A stretch of DNA of 64,000 nucleotides from an uncultured SAR86 cluster bacterium (GTDB lineage: Bacteria; Pseudomonadota; Gammaproteobacteria; Magnimaribacterales; D2472), in assembly GCA_902583575.1 (NCBI GenBank), contig CACHWY010000002.1, positions 1-64,000 on the forward strand, given 5' to 3'. This document shows, one piece after another, positions 27,190 through 34,827 of this stretch. The notes beneath the pieces are model-generated. The model was not told where the DNA came from. It made no database searches and saw only the letters and a program-made list of their open reading frames with translations. The translations under genes were made by a program, and so were the position numbers. Every line of letters starts with the position of its first letter. The first letter of the stretch is position 1.

Positions 27190-29025
27190 ATGAGAAAATT
27201 TTATTTAGTTTGTTTAACAGTTTTATCTTTTGGTCTTACAGCAGAAGTAAGTCCAGAAAGAATGTCTCAAATAGATTCAGAAATTAAATCTATGAGCATT
27301 AATGAGCTTCGAGACAGAAGATCTTATTTATTGAGTGAAGAAGCTCAATTATTAGATACCCAATCAGATACTCAAAATCCATCTACTGTAAAAAGTACTT
27401 CTGGTAGATTGGCTGAAATTGCAGCTGAATTAAGTGCAATTCAGAAAGCGTTAATTGCAATAGTTGGTGCAGCTGCTATAAGCGCTTCATCTGATGATGG
27501 TTATAAAGATGACGTGCCACCAGTAATTACTATAGATGGCGCTAATCCTGCAACAGTAGAGTTAGGGGACACATATACTGATCCTGGCGCATCAGCTATG
27601 GATGCATTTCATGGAACTACTGCAGTAACAGCTTCAGGCAGTGTCGATACATCAACCGTAGGATCATATACAATCACATATACAGCAACTGACAAAGATG
27701 GTAATAGTGCAACAGCTACAAGAACTGTTAATGTTGTTGATACAACAGCACCAGTAGTGACTGTGACAGGTGATAATCCTGCAACAGTAGAGCTAGGTGC
27801 TACTTATACTGATGCTGGTGCAACTGCAACCGATGCATCTGGAACAGTTACGGTAGTTACTTCTGGAACAGTTGATACAGATACAGTAGGCGAATACACA
27901 TTAACATACACAGCTACAGATGCTTCAGGAAATGCTGGAACAGCTACAAGAACTGTTAACGTTACTGATACAACAGCTCCTGTATTTACATCTTCATCAA
28001 CATTTACAGTTGACGAAAATGTAACAGCAATTGGAAATGTTACTGCAACTGATGAGGATACTGTCACCTTTACTATTGGGGCGACAACAGCTCCTGGATT
28101 CTCAGGAACCGGTCAATACGTAGCTCCGAAGCTTCAAATAACAAGCAGCGGTGTATTATCCTTTGATAAAGCTCCTGATTATGATTTACAAGTACCTGAC
28201 GTTCAGTTGTATGCAGATCCTGATGCTTTCGGTACTGTAACTAAACGAACAATGACATTATCAGGTTATGAAACTGAAGCAACGATGGACTTTACTGCAA
28301 CAGTTACAGCTACTGATGCTTCTGGTAACGTTACAACACAAGACATTACCGTTCAGGTAAGAGATGTTGGCGGTGTTGATGACGATACAGGCACAGGTAC
28401 AGGAACAGGTACAGGTACAGGTACAGGAACAGCAACTGTAGTAGGAGGTGGTAATACATTCCCAGTATTTACATCTTCATCAACCTTTGTAGTTGACGAA
28501 AATATAACAGATGTTGGAACTGTTACTGCAAGTATTGCTGATGCTCCTCCTTCTGTAACTATTACGTATACTATTGGGGCGACAACAAGTCCTGGATTCC
28601 TAGCAACTGGTCAATATGTAGCTCCGAATCTTGTAATAGATTCAAGCAGTGGTGCATTAACCTTTGATAAAGCTCCTGATTACGATCTACAAATACCTGA
28701 TGCTTATGAACTTCAAAGGACAACTGGAGATACATATAGAGATGAAGCAACCTTAGATTGTGAAAGTGATCAAACTAACTTCACTTGTACAAAAACTGCA
28801 TTTCCAACATTAGATGGATATACAACTGGTACAACGTTAGACTTCACTGCAACAGTTACAGCTACATCCTCTCTTGGTGAAAACATCACTACTACACAAG
28901 ACATTACCGTTCAGGTAAGAGATATTGGTGGTGCTGATGACGATACAGGTACAGGAACAGGTACAGGAACAGGTACAGGAACAGGTACTGGTACTGCTAC
29001 TAACACAACAGTTGATTCAGGGTAA
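27190..29025 (+). CDS. Secreted/surface protein with Ig-like and cadherin-like repeats and Thr-Gly linkers
   Basis: 611 residues. A signal peptide (about 1-19) precedes a helical, charged region (about 25-95), then two DUF5011/HYR-type Ig-like repeats (PATVELGDTYTDPGASA and PATVELGATYTDAGATA, about 115-270), then two cadherin-like repeats (TSSSTFTVDEN and TSSSTFVVDEN). Each cadherin-like unit ends with a Thr-Gly linker encoded by a six-base repeat. The protein stops shortly after the second linker with no sortase, autotransporter or type I secretion motif I can identify. Such domains usually mediate adhesion or hold Ca2+. It follows the export genes and may associate with the exported glycan; this is inference. 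Confidence 0.78.
   Translation: MRKFYLVCLTVLSFGLTAEVSPERMSQIDSEIKSMSINELRDRRSYLLSEEAQLLDTQSDTQNPSTVKSTSGRLAEIAAELSAIQKALIAIVGAAAISASSDDGYKDDVPPVITIDGANPATVELGDTYTDPGASAMDAFHGTTAVTASGSVDTSTVGSYTITYTATDKDGNSATATRTVNVVDTTAPVVTVTGDNPATVELGATYTDAGATATDASGTVTVVTSGTVDTDTVGEYTLTYTATDASGNAGTATRTVNVTDTTAPVFTSSSTFTVDENVTAIGNVTATDEDTVTFTIGATTAPGFSGTGQYVAPKLQITSSGVLSFDKAPDYDLQVPDVQLYADPDAFGTVTKRTMTLSGYETEATMDFTATVTATDASGNVTTQDITVQVRDVGGVDDDTGTGTGTGTGTGTGTATVVGGGNTFPVFTSSSTFVVDENITDVGTVTASIADAPPSVTITYTIGATTSPGFLATGQYVAPNLVIDSSSGALTFDKAPDYDLQIPDAYELQRTTGDTYRDEATLDCESDQTNFTCTKTAFPTLDGYTTGTTLDFTATVTATSSLGENITTTQDITVQVRDIGGADDDTGTGTGTGTGTGTGTGTATNTTVDSG
27976..28434 (+). repeat. Cadherin-like domain repeat, copy 1
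   Basis: First copy of a coding unit of about 460 bases, closely similar at DNA level to the unit at 28462-28998 in several blocks (for example the blocks around TTTACATCTTCATCAAC and GACATTACCGTTCAGGTAAG). The two look like products of an in-frame tandem duplication. Confidence 0.75.
28387..28434 (+). repeat. Hexanucleotide repeat encoding Thr-Gly, array 1
   Basis: Seven ACAGGN units plus one degenerate unit (ACAGCA) in tandem, encoding alternating Thr-Gly. The unit is six bases, so change in copy number keeps the frame and would only alter linker length. Confidence 0.9.
28462..28998 (+). repeat. Cadherin-like domain repeat, copy 2
   Basis: Second copy of the cadherin-like unit. It carries an insertion of about 25 codons in the middle (region YRDEATLDCESDQ to the FPTLDGY stretch, with two cysteines) compared with copy 1, then the same ending and Thr-Gly linker. 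Confidence 0.75.
28945..28998 (+). repeat. Hexanucleotide repeat encoding Thr-Gly, array 2
   Basis: Seven ACAGGT/ACAGGA units followed by ACTGGT and ACTGCT. The regular alternation of the T and A variants suggests expansion by a twelve-base step. The protein ends nine codons later. Confidence 0.9.
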
Positions 29026-29049
29026 ATTAGACTGTTAGACTGATCTCAT

Positions 29050-29322
29050 ATGGGCTTTGGAAAAAAAGATATTGTAAAAAATATCTCTTCCAAAGCCCTT
29101 ATTTCATCAAAATCAAGTTCATTATTTCTAGAAGCTTTTCTTAGTTTTATAAAACAAAATAAAAGACACAAAATAAAGATATCTAAATTCGGAACTTATT
29201 ATTTACATAAAACCCCGGCTAGAATTGGCAGAAATCCAAAAACAAAAGAAGAATTTAAAATTAAAGCTTTTGAAAAGCTTTCCTTTAAAGCTTCTAATAA
29301 AATTAAATCTATTTTAAATTAA
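29050..29322 (+). CDS. ihfA: Integration host factor alpha-like / HU-family DNA-binding protein
   Basis: 90 residues. GKKDIVKNISSK aligns with the N-terminus of IhfA, ISKFGTYYLHKT with the FGNFxLRxK region, and RIGRNPKTKEEFKIKA with the beta-arm, which carries the intercalating proline (GRNPKT). It is more lysine-rich than usual. IhfA with IhfB bends DNA at specific sites. The normal position is directly after pheT; here a three-gene insert separates them. No Shine-Dalgarno is obvious, and a strong hairpin begins at the last base of the ATG. Confidence 0.82.
   Translation: MGFGKKDIVKNISSKALISSKSSSLFLEAFLSFIKQNKRHKIKISKFGTYYLHKTPARIGRNPKTKEEFKIKAFEKLSFKASNKIKSILN
29052..29098 (+). promoter_or_regulatory. 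Two-tier hairpin covering the ihfA start
   Basis: The 11-base arm 29052-29062 pairs perfectly with 29088-29098, and an inner 7-base arm 29067-29073 pairs with 29080-29086 around a GTAAAA loop. The outer stem is the most GC-rich structure in this region. It may act as a terminator for the surface protein gene or control ihfA translation. Only a weak T-rich stretch follows. Confidence 0.6.
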
Positions 29323-29323
29323 A

Positions 29324-29400
29324 TGGTCGGGATGGCCGGATTTGAACCGACGACCACTACACCCCCAGTGTAGTGCGCTACCAGACTGCGCTACATCCCG
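29324..29400 (-). tRNA. tRNA-Pro (anticodon GGG)
   Basis: Read on the minus strand it folds as a full cloverleaf: a 7-base acceptor stem CGGGATG/CATCCCG, a D-stem GCGC/GCGC, an anticodon stem CTACA/TGTAG with loop CTGGGGG (anticodon GGG), a 5-base variable loop, a T-stem GTCGG/CCGGC with loop TTCAAAT, discriminator A and an encoded CCA. It decodes CCC and CCT. The 3' end lies 1 base from the ihfA stop and the two genes are convergent. Confidence 0.96.
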
Positions 29401-29455
29401 AAGAATTAATATATAATATTAACTCACATTTAAAAACATATATTGAAAATACAAC

Positions 29456-31252
29456 ATGATTGGACTAAGGTTAATAATTCTACTTATATTTTTTACTTCA
29501 CTAAGCGCTGATGAGCTAAAAATTATTACATCATCAGGTATAACTGAAGGCTACCTAAAGAATAAAATAATTAAATGGGATGATATTCCTTATGCTGAAC
29601 CACCAATCAATGAATTGAGATGGAAAGCACCAAGGAAGATTTTACAAAAATCTAATTTAATTGAACCAAAAGATAATAATTTTTGTATACAAAGAACATC
29701 AAGTCTAGGCGGATCTTCTCAATTTTCTGATGAATTAATTTCAGGAAATGAAGATTGTTTATATTTAGATATTTATGCTCCATCAAAAAAATCTGAGGAA
29801 TTGTTTCCTGTTATGTTTTGGATTCATGGAGGCGGCAATACATCAGGTTTAAAAGATCTATATGATTTCACTAGACTAGTTAAGAAGCATGATGTAATAG
29901 TTGTTACTATAAATTATAGACTTGGACCATTAGGATGGTTTTCACACCCTGCAATTCAGGGTTTGCAGAATGGATTAGATAAAGCTTCAAATTTTGGAAC
30001 ATTAGACATTATCGCTGCACTTGAATGGGTAAACGAAAATATTGATTCATTTGGAGGAGATCCAAGAAATATTACAATTTTTGGAGAGTCTGCTGGCGGG
30101 CATAATGTTTTATCTTTACTTGTTTCTAAACAAGCAAAAGGATTATTCCATAAAGCAATTTCAATGTCAGGATACACAGAATCAATTTCTACAGAAGATG
30201 CATATAAGCAGAAAAATCAATCCCCAACTTCAAATTATTCTTCATGGGAAGTTGTTAAAAAGATTGTTAATGATCAGACATATAAAAATGAACAAGATAA
30301 ATATAGCAATGAAAAATTGAGGAATCTTTTATATAGTCTTTCAGGAAAAGAATTTTATCAATATTATGCTGAAAGAGAGTCGTTTGAAGAATTACCCTTA
30401 TTAACAAATGATGGAATAGTAATACCAAAAATTGGTTTAAAAGAGTCATTATCAAAAGAAGAATATGTAAACATTGTTCCAACCATCGCTGGTTCAACTC
30501 GTGATGAAGTTAAAATATGGTTAGCTTTTTCAGAATATTTTGTAACTGTTGATTATTCTGCAACAGGTTTCTTGTTTAATCTCCCAAAAGTTATTTTAAA
30601 AGATGAGGATGCTTATGAAGCGTTCAATTATTATAGAAGTAACTCATGGAAGATAAGGGGGGTTAATGAACCACTTAATTCATTGGCAAAAGCAGGAAAT
30701 ACGCAACTATATTCTTATAGATTTGATTGGGATGATCGAAGAAAATTTTTAGTTGGTGACTTTAAGAAACTCTTTGGAGCTGGTCATGCCCTAGAAATAC
30801 CTCTGTTAACTGGAAGCACCAAGTTAGTTGGAGGCCCGCCTGTTTCTAATTTTATGTACCCTAAAGGTATTTCACATTTTTATACATCTAGAAATATGAT
30901 GAAGTTTTGGAGCAATTTTGCTAAGTATGGTGAGCCAGGATACTCAACAAATAATGTAAAGTGGGAGCCTTATAATTTTGATGAGGATAATTTTTCTTCA
31001 TATATTATTTTAGATAAAAAAAAGAATCTTAAAATGGCCACAGATAATATAACTTTTAAAAAATTATCTAAAGAGGTTTACATTGACGAAAGATTGAGTG
31101 AACTTGAAAAGTGCGTAGTACTTTATCAAATGTTTACTTATGTAGGCAATGATATGTATGATGAAAATATAAATGAATACCCTGGTAAGTGTGACAGGAC
31201 GACATCAGAAAATTTTATTATCAACAATGCGAGTGTTATTGATTATGATTAG
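29456..31252 (+). CDS. Carboxylesterase type B family protein, secreted
   Basis: 598 residues with a signal peptide (about 1-18, ending SLSADE). Type B carboxylesterase features: NEDCLYLDIYAP (about 97-108), the oxyanion-hole HGGGN, and the nucleophile elbow FGESAGG (about 206-212). GAGHALEIPLL later supplies the probable catalytic histidine. It hydrolyses ester bonds, probably in the periplasm. Substrate unknown. It is preceded by tRNA-Pro on the opposite strand and followed by an IMPase gene 25 bases on. Confidence 0.87.
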   Translation: MIGLRLIILLIFFTSLSADELKIITSSGITEGYLKNKIIKWDDIPYAEPPINELRWKAPRKILQKSNLIEPKDNNFCIQRTSSLGGSSQFSDELISGNEDCLYLDIYAPSKKSEELFPVMFWIHGGGNTSGLKDLYDFTRLVKKHDVIVVTINYRLGPLGWFSHPAIQGLQNGLDKASNFGTLDIIAALEWVNENIDSFGGDPRNITIFGESAGGHNVLSLLVSKQAKGLFHKAISMSGYTESISTEDAYKQKNQSPTSNYSSWEVVKKIVNDQTYKNEQDKYSNEKLRNLLYSLSGKEFYQYYAERESFEELPLLTNDGIVIPKIGLKESLSKEEYVNIVPTIAGSTRDEVKIWLAFSEYFVTVDYSATGFLFNLPKVILKDEDAYEAFNYYRSNSWKIRGVNEPLNSLAKAGNTQLYSYRFDWDDRRKFLVGDFKKLFGAGHALEIPLLTGSTKLVGGPPVSNFMYPKGISHFYTSRNMMKFWSNFAKYGEPGYSTNNVKWEPYNFDEDNFSSYIILDKKKNLKMATDNITFKKLSKEVYIDERLSELEKCVVLYQMFTYVGNDMYDENINEYPGKCDRTTSENFIINNASVIDYD

Positions 31253-31277
31253 CTGTTCTTTGTATTATATATAATAA

Positions 31278-32027
31278 ATGGAAATTCAAGATCTTAAAAT
31301 TGATTTAAATATAGCAAAAAAAGCTGCTAAAGAATCAGGAAAATTTTTACTAAAAAATAAAAAAAAACTAAATAAAGACTTACAGTCTATTCAAAAAGAC
31401 ACAAAACTTTTAGCTGATATAGAATCTGAGAGTTTAATTAAAGATATCATAGCCACTCAGTCAAAATACCCAATTTTGGCTGAAGAGGCTGGTAAATCTG
31501 TTAATGATTTAGGAGACACCTTTTGGGTAATTGACCCCTTGGATGGAACAGCAAATTATAATAGAGGAATTCCAATATGCTGTGTTTCAATTGGTCTTGT
31601 TAAGAATATGAAGCCAATATTGGGAGTTATATATGATTTTAATAATGATTTAATATATACAGGCGATAAGTTTTCAAATCTTTCATTAATGAATGATGAA
31701 CCTATTAAGGTTTCTAATAAAATTAATAAAGATGATAGCGTATTGATAACAGGCTTACCTCATCATACAGATTATTCTAGTAAATCATTAGGCAAAATGA
31801 TTAAAGACATGCAAACTTGGAAAAAAGTTAGAATGATTGGGTCTGCAGCTATTGCTTCTTGTTATATTGCTTCTGGAAAAGCAGAAAGATATCAAGAAAA
31901 GGGTGTATATCTTTGGGACATAATTGCTGGCGCAGCTATAGTGGAATCGGCAGGAGGCACTGCAGACATATTAAACCTTAGAGAAAATTTTCAAGTTGAT
32001 GTAGTTTTTTCAAACTTAAAAAATTAA
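31278..32027 (+). CDS. Inositol monophosphatase family protein (SuhB/CysQ-like)
   Basis: 249 residues. The metal-binding motifs are clear: AEEAG (about 70), DPLDGTANYNRG (about 87-98) and LWDIIAGAAIVESAGG (about 212-227). The family dephosphorylates small phosphate esters (inositol phosphate, histidinol phosphate, 3',5'-bisphosphonucleotides). Which one is not decided. The stop shares bases with the stop of the convergent TerB gene. Confidence 0.85.
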   Translation: MEIQDLKIDLNIAKKAAKESGKFLLKNKKKLNKDLQSIQKDTKLLADIESESLIKDIIATQSKYPILAEEAGKSVNDLGDTFWVIDPLDGTANYNRGIPICCVSIGLVKNMKPILGVIYDFNNDLIYTGDKFSNLSLMNDEPIKVSNKINKDDSVLITGLPHHTDYSSKSLGKMIKDMQTWKKVRMIGSAAIASCYIASGKAERYQEKGVYLWDIIAGAAIVESAGGTADILNLRENFQVDVVFSNLKN

Positions 32028-32452
32028 TTTTTTGATAGATCCTTTAATTTAAGTACTTCGATATCCTTTATTCTAATTAGATCAGCAACTCTTCTAACCA
32101 ATCGTTCCTCATCTACATCTAATTTACCATCAGCATAAGCTATCTTCCACATAAATTCTAACAGTGAGTGTTTCTCTTCGTTAGAATAGCTATTATTAAT
32201 GTCTTCAATAAACTCATGGAATGAGATGCTGTCCTTGCTATATATTTCTATTATTTTTAATATCTCAAATTTATCTTTACCAACTTTTGCTGAAATTGAT
32301 TCTATTTCTTCCATTAGCACTAATAACTCATCTTTACTTATCTCACCATCAGACCTTGCAATCTCATAAGCTAATACTGCTGCTGTTAACTCTATCTCAA
32401 AAGATGTCTGCTGTTTGGCAGTTATTTTTTTTTTCTTAAAAAAATCAAACAT
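32024..32452 (-). CDS. TerB-family protein
   Basis: 142 residues. After a basic N-terminus (FFKKKKITAKQ), two helical repeats appear with the acidic signatures AYEIARSDGEISKDE and KIAYADGKLDVDEERLV, the TerB/DjlA N-terminal-like pattern that binds metal. The function is unknown. It overlaps the wecA-like gene upstream by 8 bases, so the two are probably co-transcribed. Confidence 0.78.
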   Translation of the reverse strand: MFDFFKKKKITAKQQTSFEIELTAAVLAYEIARSDGEISKDELLVLMEEIESISAKVGKDKFEILKIIEIYSKDSISFHEFIEDINNSYSNEEKHSLLEFMWKIAYADGKLDVDEERLVRRVADLIRIKDIEVLKLKDLSKN

Positions 32453-33512
32453 TTTTATTCAATTTATCTTTAGTGCTACTTTCATAACTATTTGCGAGTA
32501 CATAGTATATAGCTCCATAAGTTACAAAAAGCAAGAAAGATATCGAAGATGATAAATTATTTTCTATATATATTCCAAAAATTCCAGTAATAAAGGTTAC
32601 GATCAAAATTATTAGTAAAGTACCTTCAGGAGAAAACTTTAGCATAAGCTTATGATGGATATGATCTCTTCCTGCTGCTGTCCAACTCTTACCTTTTTTT
32701 ATCCGTGAAAAGATTAAACCTATGCAATCTAAGAAAGGTATGGCAACAAACCAAAGCATAGTAATCGGCTGAATGTTATAAATTTCACTTTGAGAGGCAT
32801 ATATTGCGGACCATGCCACCCAAAAGCCAATTAAGTTTGATCCACTATCACCTAAAAAGACACCTCTTTTTTTACCAAAAAAACCTAAATTAAATATAAG
32901 AAATCCTATCATTGATCCAATTATTAAAACCAACATTGAGTCATAAATTAATCCAGAGTAAAAACCTATTAAAAGCAATGTTAACATCGCACATCCTGCA
33001 CACAAACCATTTATACCATCCATCATATTGAAAGCATTCATAATTCCAACAACGCAAAAAATAGTTACTGGTATGCTAAAAATTCCAAGTTCAATCTCTC
33101 CAAATCCAAATAAGTCACCTAAAGAAACTAAATATATGTCTGTACTAAATATCATGTAAACTGCTAAAAGACATTGAATAAGTATTCGAAATCTAGGCTT
33201 TAAGTTTTTTAGATCATCAATTAAGAAGATTGCCAATAAAGGTATTGAAACTAACATCAGTTGAAAAGTAAAATCAGGAACATACCCATTAAGGTTATTT
33301 AAATCTATATATAATTTTCCAGTTAGTAATAGCGCAACTAAAATTCCAATACCTCCAGTCAATGGAGTTGGCCTTTTATGAAATTTTCTGCTCCTATCAG
33401 GTAAATCAACAAGAAAATTATATTTCTTAGCGTAATTTCGAAGCAAAGAATTTATAGCCATAGAAACAATAATGCTTATAATTATGTAATCTAATATAAT
33501 TGCTAGTTCCAT
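32445..33512 (-). CDS. wecA: WecA-like undecaprenyl-phosphate sugar-1-phosphate transferase
   Basis: 355 residues with about ten membrane segments. The MraY/WecA family motifs are present: DLPDRSRKFHKRPTPLTGG (about 35-53), NMMDGINGL (about 155), FLGDSGSNLIGF (about 215) and the C-terminal GRDHIHHKL, which matches the HIHH motif of WecA rather than MraY. It moves GlcNAc-1-P (or a related HexNAc-P) from UDP-sugar to undecaprenyl phosphate, starting O-antigen or enterobacterial common antigen units. It may start the glycan encoded at 1-17879. Its start codon is only 20 bases from that of the divergent neighbour. Confidence 0.88.
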   Translation of the reverse strand: MELAIILDYIIISIIVSMAINSLLRNYAKKYNFLVDLPDRSRKFHKRPTPLTGGIGILVALLLTGKLYIDLNNLNGYVPDFTFQLMLVSIPLLAIFLIDDLKNLKPRFRILIQCLLAVYMIFSTDIYLVSLGDLFGFGEIELGIFSIPVTIFCVVGIMNAFNMMDGINGLCAGCAMLTLLLIGFYSGLIYDSMLVLIIGSMIGFLIFNLGFFGKKRGVFLGDSGSNLIGFWVAWSAIYASQSEIYNIQPITMLWFVAIPFLDCIGLIFSRIKKGKSWTAAGRDHIHHKLMLKFSPEGTLLIILIVTFITGIFGIYIENNLSSSISFLLFVTYGAIYYVLANSYESSTKDKLNKNV

Positions 33513-33532
33513 TTTAATATTTTATATCTAAT

Positions 33533-34681
33533 ATGCTTAAATTTAATACACCCTTTTACAGAATTAAATATATTTTCATTATATCTTCAATATATATTTT
33601 TTCAGCCTTATTGAATGCATCCTCAAACTTAGAGAGATTAAATGTTCCCTCTGGTTTTGAGATAAATATTTTTGCAGACGGACTTGAATCCCCTAGGCAA
33701 ATAACTGAAACCGATGCCGGTTTTATAATAGTTGGATCAAAAATGGGTGACAAGATAATAGGTCTTTTTGATTCTGACGATGATGGCTTTGCTGAAAAAA
33801 GAATTGTTATAGCTGACAATTTAAAAAATCCTACTGGTGTTAGCATTTTTAAAGGTGATTTATATTTCGCTGAAATAGATACGATTTGGATAATAAAAAA
33901 TATTGATGATTGGCTAAGTTCAAATTCAAATGTTCTTCCTTCAAAATCTATTTTTATGAACGATCTTCCTTCGGAAACATGGCATGGCTTTAAATATATT
34001 GATTTTGGACCTGATGGCAATTTATATATTCCAGTAGGAGTGCCGTGTAATATTTGTATTGAACCACAAATGAAAGATTCGAGATTTGCTGCCATACATA
34101 AATATCAGAATGGTAAACTTGTTACAGTTGCTGATGGGGTTAGAAACAGCGTTGGATTTGATTGGCATCCCGTAACAAAAAAAATGTACTTTTCAGATAA
34201 TGGAAGAGACTGGCTTGGAGATGACTCTCCATCTTGTGAGTTAAATGTAATTAACAAAGAGGGTAGTTTTTTTGGATATCCCTATAAACACGCTACAAAT
34301 GTAATTGATCCTGAATTTGGTTATCTTATTCCAGATGTAGATAGAGATTTTGTAGACCCTATTGCAGAGTTAGGTCCTCATGTAGCGCCATTAGGAATTA
34401 CATTTTATGATAATATTAAGTTCCCTTCCAAATATCAGAACAGTATTTTTATAGCACTTCATGGATCATGGAATAGAACAAAAAAATCTGGTTATAAAGT
34501 CATTTTTATTAAATTAGATGAAAATGGAAATTATGTTAGTCAAGAAGATTTTATAACAGGCTGGCTATCTAATGAATCAGCATGGGGTAGGCCTGTTTCA
34601 CCATTTGTAATGAGTAATGGCTCTCTATTAATTTCTGATGACAAATTTAATGTGATTTATAAAGTAACTTATAAAGGATAA
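33533..34681 (+). CDS. PQQ-type soluble sugar dehydrogenase-like / sorbosone dehydrogenase family protein, secreted
   Basis: 382 residues with a hydrophobic N-terminal signal (about 12-27). The beta-propeller pattern of the GSDH family shows in FEINIFADGLESPRQI (about 43-58), GLYFAEID-like strands, and the C-terminal ALHGSWNRTKKSGYKV. The family oxidises aldoses or sorbosone in the periplasm with pyrroloquinoline quinone. No PQQ synthesis genes are visible in this window. Substrate unknown. Confidence 0.8.
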   Translation: MLKFNTPFYRIKYIFIISSIYIFSALLNASSNLERLNVPSGFEINIFADGLESPRQITETDAGFIIVGSKMGDKIIGLFDSDDDGFAEKRIVIADNLKNPTGVSIFKGDLYFAEIDTIWIIKNIDDWLSSNSNVLPSKSIFMNDLPSETWHGFKYIDFGPDGNLYIPVGVPCNICIEPQMKDSRFAAIHKYQNGKLVTVADGVRNSVGFDWHPVTKKMYFSDNGRDWLGDDSPSCELNVINKEGSFFGYPYKHATNVIDPEFGYLIPDVDRDFVDPIAELGPHVAPLGITFYDNIKFPSKYQNSIFIALHGSWNRTKKSGYKVIFIKLDENGNYVSQEDFITGWLSNESAWGRPVSPFVMSNGSLLISDDKFNVIYKVTYKG

Positions 34682-34738
34682 ATCTTAAGCTTTTGCTAGA
34701 TTTGAAAGAATCAAGAATATGAGAGTTAGCATATTTAA

Positions 34739-34771
34739 AACTACAAAAAATTAAAATATATTTTTGTAGTT
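34739..34771. terminator. Perfect 11-base inverted repeat, possible terminator
   Basis: Arms 34739-34749 and 34761-34771 are perfect complements around an 11-base A/T loop, about 60 bases after the sugar dehydrogenase stop and 57 before fhs. The inner arms are A-run and T-run, so it could stop transcription in either direction, though the stem is AT-rich. Confidence 0.45.
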
Positions 34772-34827
34772 AAGAATATTTCTCTTATGTATACTGATGA
34801 TTGTTTTTATAGGGATATGGAGAATAT

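Noticed and set aside
27804-28067. Minus-strand ORF inside the surface protein gene
   Set aside because: Shadow of the repetitive plus-strand coding sequence; composition is Val/Thr repeats only.
28387-28998. Short tandem repeats considered as a CRISPR or recombination array
   Set aside because: The six-base units have no spacers and encode Thr-Gly in frame.
29324-29400. tRNA-Pro as an integration site for a mobile element
   Set aside because: No integrase, direct repeat of the tRNA 3' end or phage genes nearby.
33556-34095. Long minus-strand ORF of 179 codons opposite the sugar dehydrogenase
   Set aside because: Fully antisense to a clearly homologous gene and without any recognised domain.
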